A stretch of 10,387 nucleotides of DNA from Gammaproteobacteria bacterium (GTDB lineage Bacteria > Pseudomonadota > Gammaproteobacteria > Nitrosococcales > Methylophagaceae), in assembly GCA_002402245.1 (NCBI GenBank), contig NVVP01000020.1, positions 10,164 through 20,550 of the forward strand, in the 5' to 3' direction. Below, one piece after another: positions 7,757-10,387 of this stretch. Position 1 is the first letter of the stretch. Each line of letters begins with the position of its first letter. Below the pieces are notes generated by a model. That model worked only from the letters and a program-made list of their open reading frames with translations. It was not told where the DNA came from and searched no databases. A program made the translations under genes and the position numbers.

Positions 7757-8537
7757 ACCACGCCGTAGTCGAGGAGCAACACGGACGCAGAAAACAGTTC
7801 GAAAACCACGTGCAGCCATCGCATGGCAGCCGGTATTTCGTACATTATTTTTCATGTCATTGATGGTGATGCTGGCCGGCGCGGTGTATTGGCTGCAAAA
7901 AGATGAAAGTTTACCGATATTACACGTGTCAGTAGATGGCAAGTTTGAACATGCTAATAAGCAGGCATTGATAAATGCGGTAACCCCGTATGTGACGGGT
8001 AATTTCCTCAATGTCAATGTAGCTAAATTAAGAGAGGCCGGTGAAGCGCTGCCATGGGTGAAGTCAGTACAGGTAAGGCGTCGCTGGCCTGATAGCCTGC
8101 ATTTGATTGTGGATGAACAAACTGCGGTCGCTCAGTGGGGTGATACCGCCTTAGTGAATGCGAAAGGAGAGTTGTTTTCTCCTGCAAAAAATAGTTTTCC
8201 TCAGGGTTTAACTAGACTGCAAGGGCCAGAAGGAAGTGGTGAAGTGCTCACTCAATATTATATGAGTGCAAGCAAGAAATTTAATAATTTGGGATTGAAT
8301 ATTATTCATCTCGAAATGGATGAACGACGTGCATGGACTGTGCATTTTAAGAATGGAATCAAGTTAATGTTAGGGCGAGCAAATAATAAGCAACGCATGG
8401 AGCGGTTTGTAACGATATATATGGCAAATTTGAAGCAATTTGAAGCACGGATAAAGACAGTGGATATGCGTTATACCAATGGTTTATCAGTAGTGTGGAA
8501 GTCAGGATTAAAACCTGAATTTAATGGGGCAGCATAA
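7749..8537 (+). CDS. ftsQ: Cell division protein FtsQ
   Basis: FtsQ is a bitopic inner-membrane divisome protein that forms the FtsQ-FtsL-FtsB complex and links early and late division proteins. It has 262 residues (E. coli 276). A short, strongly basic cytoplasmic tail (about 1-28, rich in Arg and Lys) precedes one membrane helix at about 30-49. The periplasmic POTRA domain follows at about 56-125, including ILHVSVDG (57-64), LPWVKSVQVRRRWPDSL (101-117) and VDEQTAVAQW (121-130). The beta domain runs from about 131 to 245, with NAKGELF (137-143) and VDMRYTNGLSVVW (238-250) near its end. The sequence family is divergent, but the architecture and the place between ddl and ftsA make the call secure. 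The ATG at 7749 has the strongest ribosome site of the window (GGAGG, 7738-7742). The start overlaps the ddl stop by 8 nt and the stop shares one base with ftsA. Confidence 0.96.
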   Translation: MVKPRRSRGATRTQKTVRKPRAAIAWQPVFRTLFFMSLMVMLAGAVYWLQKDESLPILHVSVDGKFEHANKQALINAVTPYVTGNFLNVNVAKLREAGEALPWVKSVQVRRRWPDSLHLIVDEQTAVAQWGDTALVNAKGELFSPAKNSFPQGLTRLQGPEGSGEVLTQYYMSASKKFNNLGLNIIHLEMDERRAWTVHFKNGIKLMLGRANNKQRMERFVTIYMANLKQFEARIKTVDMRYTNGLSVVWKSGLKPEFNGAA

Positions 8538-9790
8538 TGTCAAAAAGAAATGAAAGAGAATTAATTGTTGGCCTAGATATTGGCACCTCCAAGGTGGTGG
8601 CCATTGTGGCTGCACCTAATTTGGATGCCGGCCCTAAAGATAACGCTCTCGATATTATAGGCATCGGCTCTCATCCTTCACGAGGAATGAAAAAAGGGGT
8701 TGTGGTTAATATTGAGTCAACAGTGCAATCGATTCAACGTGCGGTGGAAGAGGCTGAGTTGATGGCAGGGTGCCAAATTCATTCTGTTTATGTCGGTATC
8801 GCTGGCAGCCATATTCGAAGTTTAAATTCACATGGTACGGTGGCTATTCGAGATAAAGAAGTAATGGCCAACGATGTTGAGCGGGTACTTGATGCGGCTA
8901 AAGCGGTACATTTTCCTGGAGATCAACAGTTACTTCATGTGTTAGCTCAAGAATATATTATCGATAATCAAGAAGGGATTCGTGAGCCTATTGGTATGTC
9001 GGGTGTCAGGCTTGAGGCCAAAGTACATTTAATTACCGGCGCTGTTAGTGCCGCTCAAAATATTACTAAATGTATTGAGCGCTGTGGCTTAAGTGTCGAT
9101 GGCATTATTTTGGAGCAAATAGCCTCAAGTTATTCGGTGTTAGAAGCCGATGAAAAAGACTTAGGTGTTTGTCTGGTCGATATAGGCGGAGGCACAACTG
9201 ATATTGCCGTATTTATTGATGGTGCAATTCGTCATAGTGCGGTGATTCCTATTGCAGGCGATCAAGTTACTAACGATATTGCTGTGGCTCTGAGAACACC
9301 TACGCAATATGCCGATGAGATTAAAATTAAATATGCTTGCGCGCTGACTCAATTAGCACGGGAAGATGAAACGATTGAAGTACCTAGTGTGGGTGAACGA
9401 CCGCCAAGACAATTAGCTAGACAAACATTAGCTGAGGTGGTTGAACCGCGCTACGAAGAGTTGTTAATGCTGGTACAAGCAGAATTAAGACGTAGTGGGT
9501 TTGAAGAAATGTTAGCAGCAGGGATTGTGTTAACCGGGGGAAGCTCAAAAATGGAAGGAGTGGTCGAGTTAGCTGAAGAAGTCTTCCACTTACCTGTCAG
9601 ATTGGGCCTGCCTCAACATGTAGGAGGCCTAGTGGATGTGGTTAGAAACCCTATTCATGCGACGGGTGTAGGCTTGTTACTTTTTGGTAATGAGAGTGAG
9701 TTAACGGGGCAAGAAACTGACAAAAAATCAGGCAGCGAGTTTTCAAGCATATTAACGCGGATGAAAAGTTGGTTTCAAGGCAATTTCTAA
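8537..9790 (+). CDS. ftsA: Cell division protein FtsA
   Basis: FtsA is an actin-like ATPase that tethers FtsZ filaments to the inner membrane and recruits later divisome proteins. It has 417 residues (E. coli 420). Phosphate-binding loop 1 is GLDIGTSKV (12-20), loop 2 is DIGGGTTD (215-222) and the adenosine motif is TGGSSKMEG (333-341). The FtsA-specific 1C subdomain, which replaces the 1B subdomain of actin, lies at about 85-165, including VYVGIAGSHI (84-93). A variable linker (about 385-402) leads to a C-terminal amphipathic helix (SILTRMKSWFQGNF, 404-417), the expected membrane-targeting sequence. The ATG at 8537 shares its A with the ftsQ stop (TAATG), and a GGGG run at 8526-8529 could serve as its ribosome site. 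MreB and DnaK are excluded by the 1C region, the C-terminal helix and the neighbours. Confidence 0.98.
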   Translation: MSKRNERELIVGLDIGTSKVVAIVAAPNLDAGPKDNALDIIGIGSHPSRGMKKGVVVNIESTVQSIQRAVEEAELMAGCQIHSVYVGIAGSHIRSLNSHGTVAIRDKEVMANDVERVLDAAKAVHFPGDQQLLHVLAQEYIIDNQEGIREPIGMSGVRLEAKVHLITGAVSAAQNITKCIERCGLSVDGIILEQIASSYSVLEADEKDLGVCLVDIGGGTTDIAVFIDGAIRHSAVIPIAGDQVTNDIAVALRTPTQYADEIKIKYACALTQLAREDETIEVPSVGERPPRQLARQTLAEVVEPRYEELLMLVQAELRRSGFEEMLAAGIVLTGGSSKMEGVVELAEEVFHLPVRLGLPQHVGGLVDVVRNPIHATGVGLLLFGNESELTGQETDKKSGSEFSSILTRMKSWFQGNF

Positions 9791-9810
9791 CAGATAAAAC
9801 TAAGTATAAA

Positions 9811-9819
9811 TGATAGAAT
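9811..9819 (+). promoter_or_regulatory. Possible extended -10 promoter for ftsZ
   Basis: In the 55-nt gap between ftsA and ftsZ, TGATAGAAT fits the extended -10 pattern (TG, one base, then TAGAAT, one mismatch from TATAAT). No good -35 element lies 16-18 nt upstream, which extended -10 promoters can tolerate. Transcription would begin near 9826, leaving about 20 nt of leader that still contains the ribosome site. The gap is AT-rich, so a chance match is quite possible. An overlapping TATAAA at 9805-9810 is a weaker alternative. Confidence 0.3.
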
Positions 9820-9832
9820 AACAGGTTAATTA

Positions 9833-9837
9833 GGGAG
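9833..9837 (+). promoter_or_regulatory. Ribosome binding site for ftsZ
   Basis: GGGAG lies 8 nt before the ATG at 9846, in the non-coding gap after ftsA, within a purine-rich run (9832-9840). This gives ftsZ an initiation signal that does not depend on translation of ftsA. Confidence 0.75.
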
Positions 9838-9845
9838 AGAATAAA

Positions 9846-10387
9846 ATGACATTTGAGTTAATTGATACCTATACAGAAAATGCAGTAATTAAAGTCATCG
9901 GCGTAGGTGGCGGTGGCGGTAATGCACTAGAGCATATGGTTGCGAATGAAATCGAAGGAGTTGATTTTATTTGTGTGAATACGGATGCCCAAGCATTACG
10001 TAAAAGTTCAGCTACTACACAGTTGCAATTAGGTACTGAAATTACAAAAGGCCTCGGTGCTGGAGCGAATCCAGATGTAGGTCGCCAATCAGCATTAGAA
10101 GATCGTGAACGCATTATGGACGTGATCAAAGGTGCTGATATGATCTTTATTACTGCGGGAATGGGTGGTGGTACTGGAACCGGTGCTGCGCCAGTGGTTG
10201 CGCAAGTGGCGAAAGAAATGGGCATATTAACGGTTGCTGTTGTGACTAAGCCATTTCCATTCGAAGGCGGTAAACGATTAAAAATAGCGGAGGCTGGTCT
10301 AGCTGAATTAAGTCAGCACGTTGATTCGTTAATTACCATTCCGAATGAAAAGCTTCTCGCGGTATTAGGTCGTGATATGACATTATT
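9846..10387 (+). CDS. ftsZ: Cell division protein FtsZ (3' partial)
   Basis: FtsZ is the tubulin-like GTPase that forms the cytoplasmic Z ring. The frame is open to the window end, giving 180 full codons of a protein usually near 380-400 residues. What is visible is the N-terminal GTPase domain: IKVIGVGGGGGNALEHM (15-31), VNTDAQAL (44-51), ITKGLGAGANPDVGR (66-80), the tubulin signature GGGTGTG (107-113) and VVTKPFPFEGGKR (132-144). The start of helix H7 and the SLITIPNEKLL segment (161-171) follow. The synergy-loop half and the C-terminal tail that binds FtsA and ZipA are not in the window. The ATG at 9846 gives an N-terminus of normal length and has a good ribosome site 8 nt upstream. It is the only gene here that does not overlap its upstream neighbour. 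Confidence 0.98.
   Translation, partial: MTFELIDTYTENAVIKVIGVGGGGGNALEHMVANEIEGVDFICVNTDAQALRKSSATTQLQLGTEITKGLGAGANPDVGRQSALEDRERIMDVIKGADMIFITAGMGGGTGTGAAPVVAQVAKEMGILTVAVVTKPFPFEGGKRLKIAEAGLAELSQHVDSLITIPNEKLLAVLGRDMTL

Noticed and set aside
6551..8017. Open frames on the - strand opposite murB, ddl and ftsQ (6551-6736, 7054-7398, 7721-8017)
   Set aside because: Same reasons: they are antisense to conserved coding sequence and no family is recognisable. The frame at 7721-8017 spans the ddl/ftsQ junction but has no promoter or start signal that I can see.
9161..10225. Open frames on the - strand opposite ftsA and ftsZ (9161-9352, 9869-10225)
   Set aside because: The second is a Pro- and Ala-rich shadow of the glycine-rich FtsZ GTP-binding loops read backwards; neither resembles a real protein.
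1..10387. Search for a novel system, inserted cargo, mobile element, tRNA, CRISPR or phage gene
   Set aside because: Coding sequence fills the window except for 55 nt, every gene is a standard dcw member with intact motifs, and composition is uniform apart from a slightly higher GC stretch in ftsQ. Nothing is left unexplained that could hold such a system.

Overview
The window is a continuous stretch of the bacterial division and cell wall (dcw) cluster, all on the + strand: mraY (5' end outside the window) - murD - ftsW - murG - murC - murB - ddl - ftsQ - ftsA - ftsZ (3' end outside the window). Every protein aligns from memory with gammaproteobacterial orthologues over its whole visible length and keeps its diagnostic motifs. 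The low-to-mid 40s % GC (estimated by eye), the gammaproteobacterial gene order and the presence of murB inside the cluster suggest a free-living, moderately AT-rich, non-enteric gammaproteobacterium. I cannot name the genus from sequence alone.

Layout. Positions 1-6818 hold the cytoplasmic and membrane steps of peptidoglycan precursor synthesis, with the SEDS polymerase ftsW embedded among them. MurB and MurC make UDP-MurNAc and add L-Ala, MurD adds D-Glu, MraY makes lipid I, MurG makes lipid II, and FtsW polymerises lipid II at the septum. Positions 6815-7756 hold ddl, which supplies D-Ala-D-Ala. Positions 7749-10387 hold the divisome genes ftsQ, ftsA and ftsZ. Genes expected upstream in such clusters (mraZ, mraW, ftsL, ftsI, murE, murF) and downstream (lpxC) would lie outside the window.

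Organisation. All eight junctions from mraY to ftsA overlap, by 1, 4 or 8 nt, which points to one polycistronic message with translational coupling. The only gap is the 55 nt between ftsA and ftsZ. It holds a good ribosome binding site and a possible extended -10 promoter, so ftsZ may have its own transcriptional input.

I found no RNA gene, mobile element, CRISPR array, transcription terminator or unknown gene, and no sign of an undescribed system. The points worth a second look are organisational: the overlap pattern, the in-cluster short-form murB, and the ftsA-ftsZ gap.
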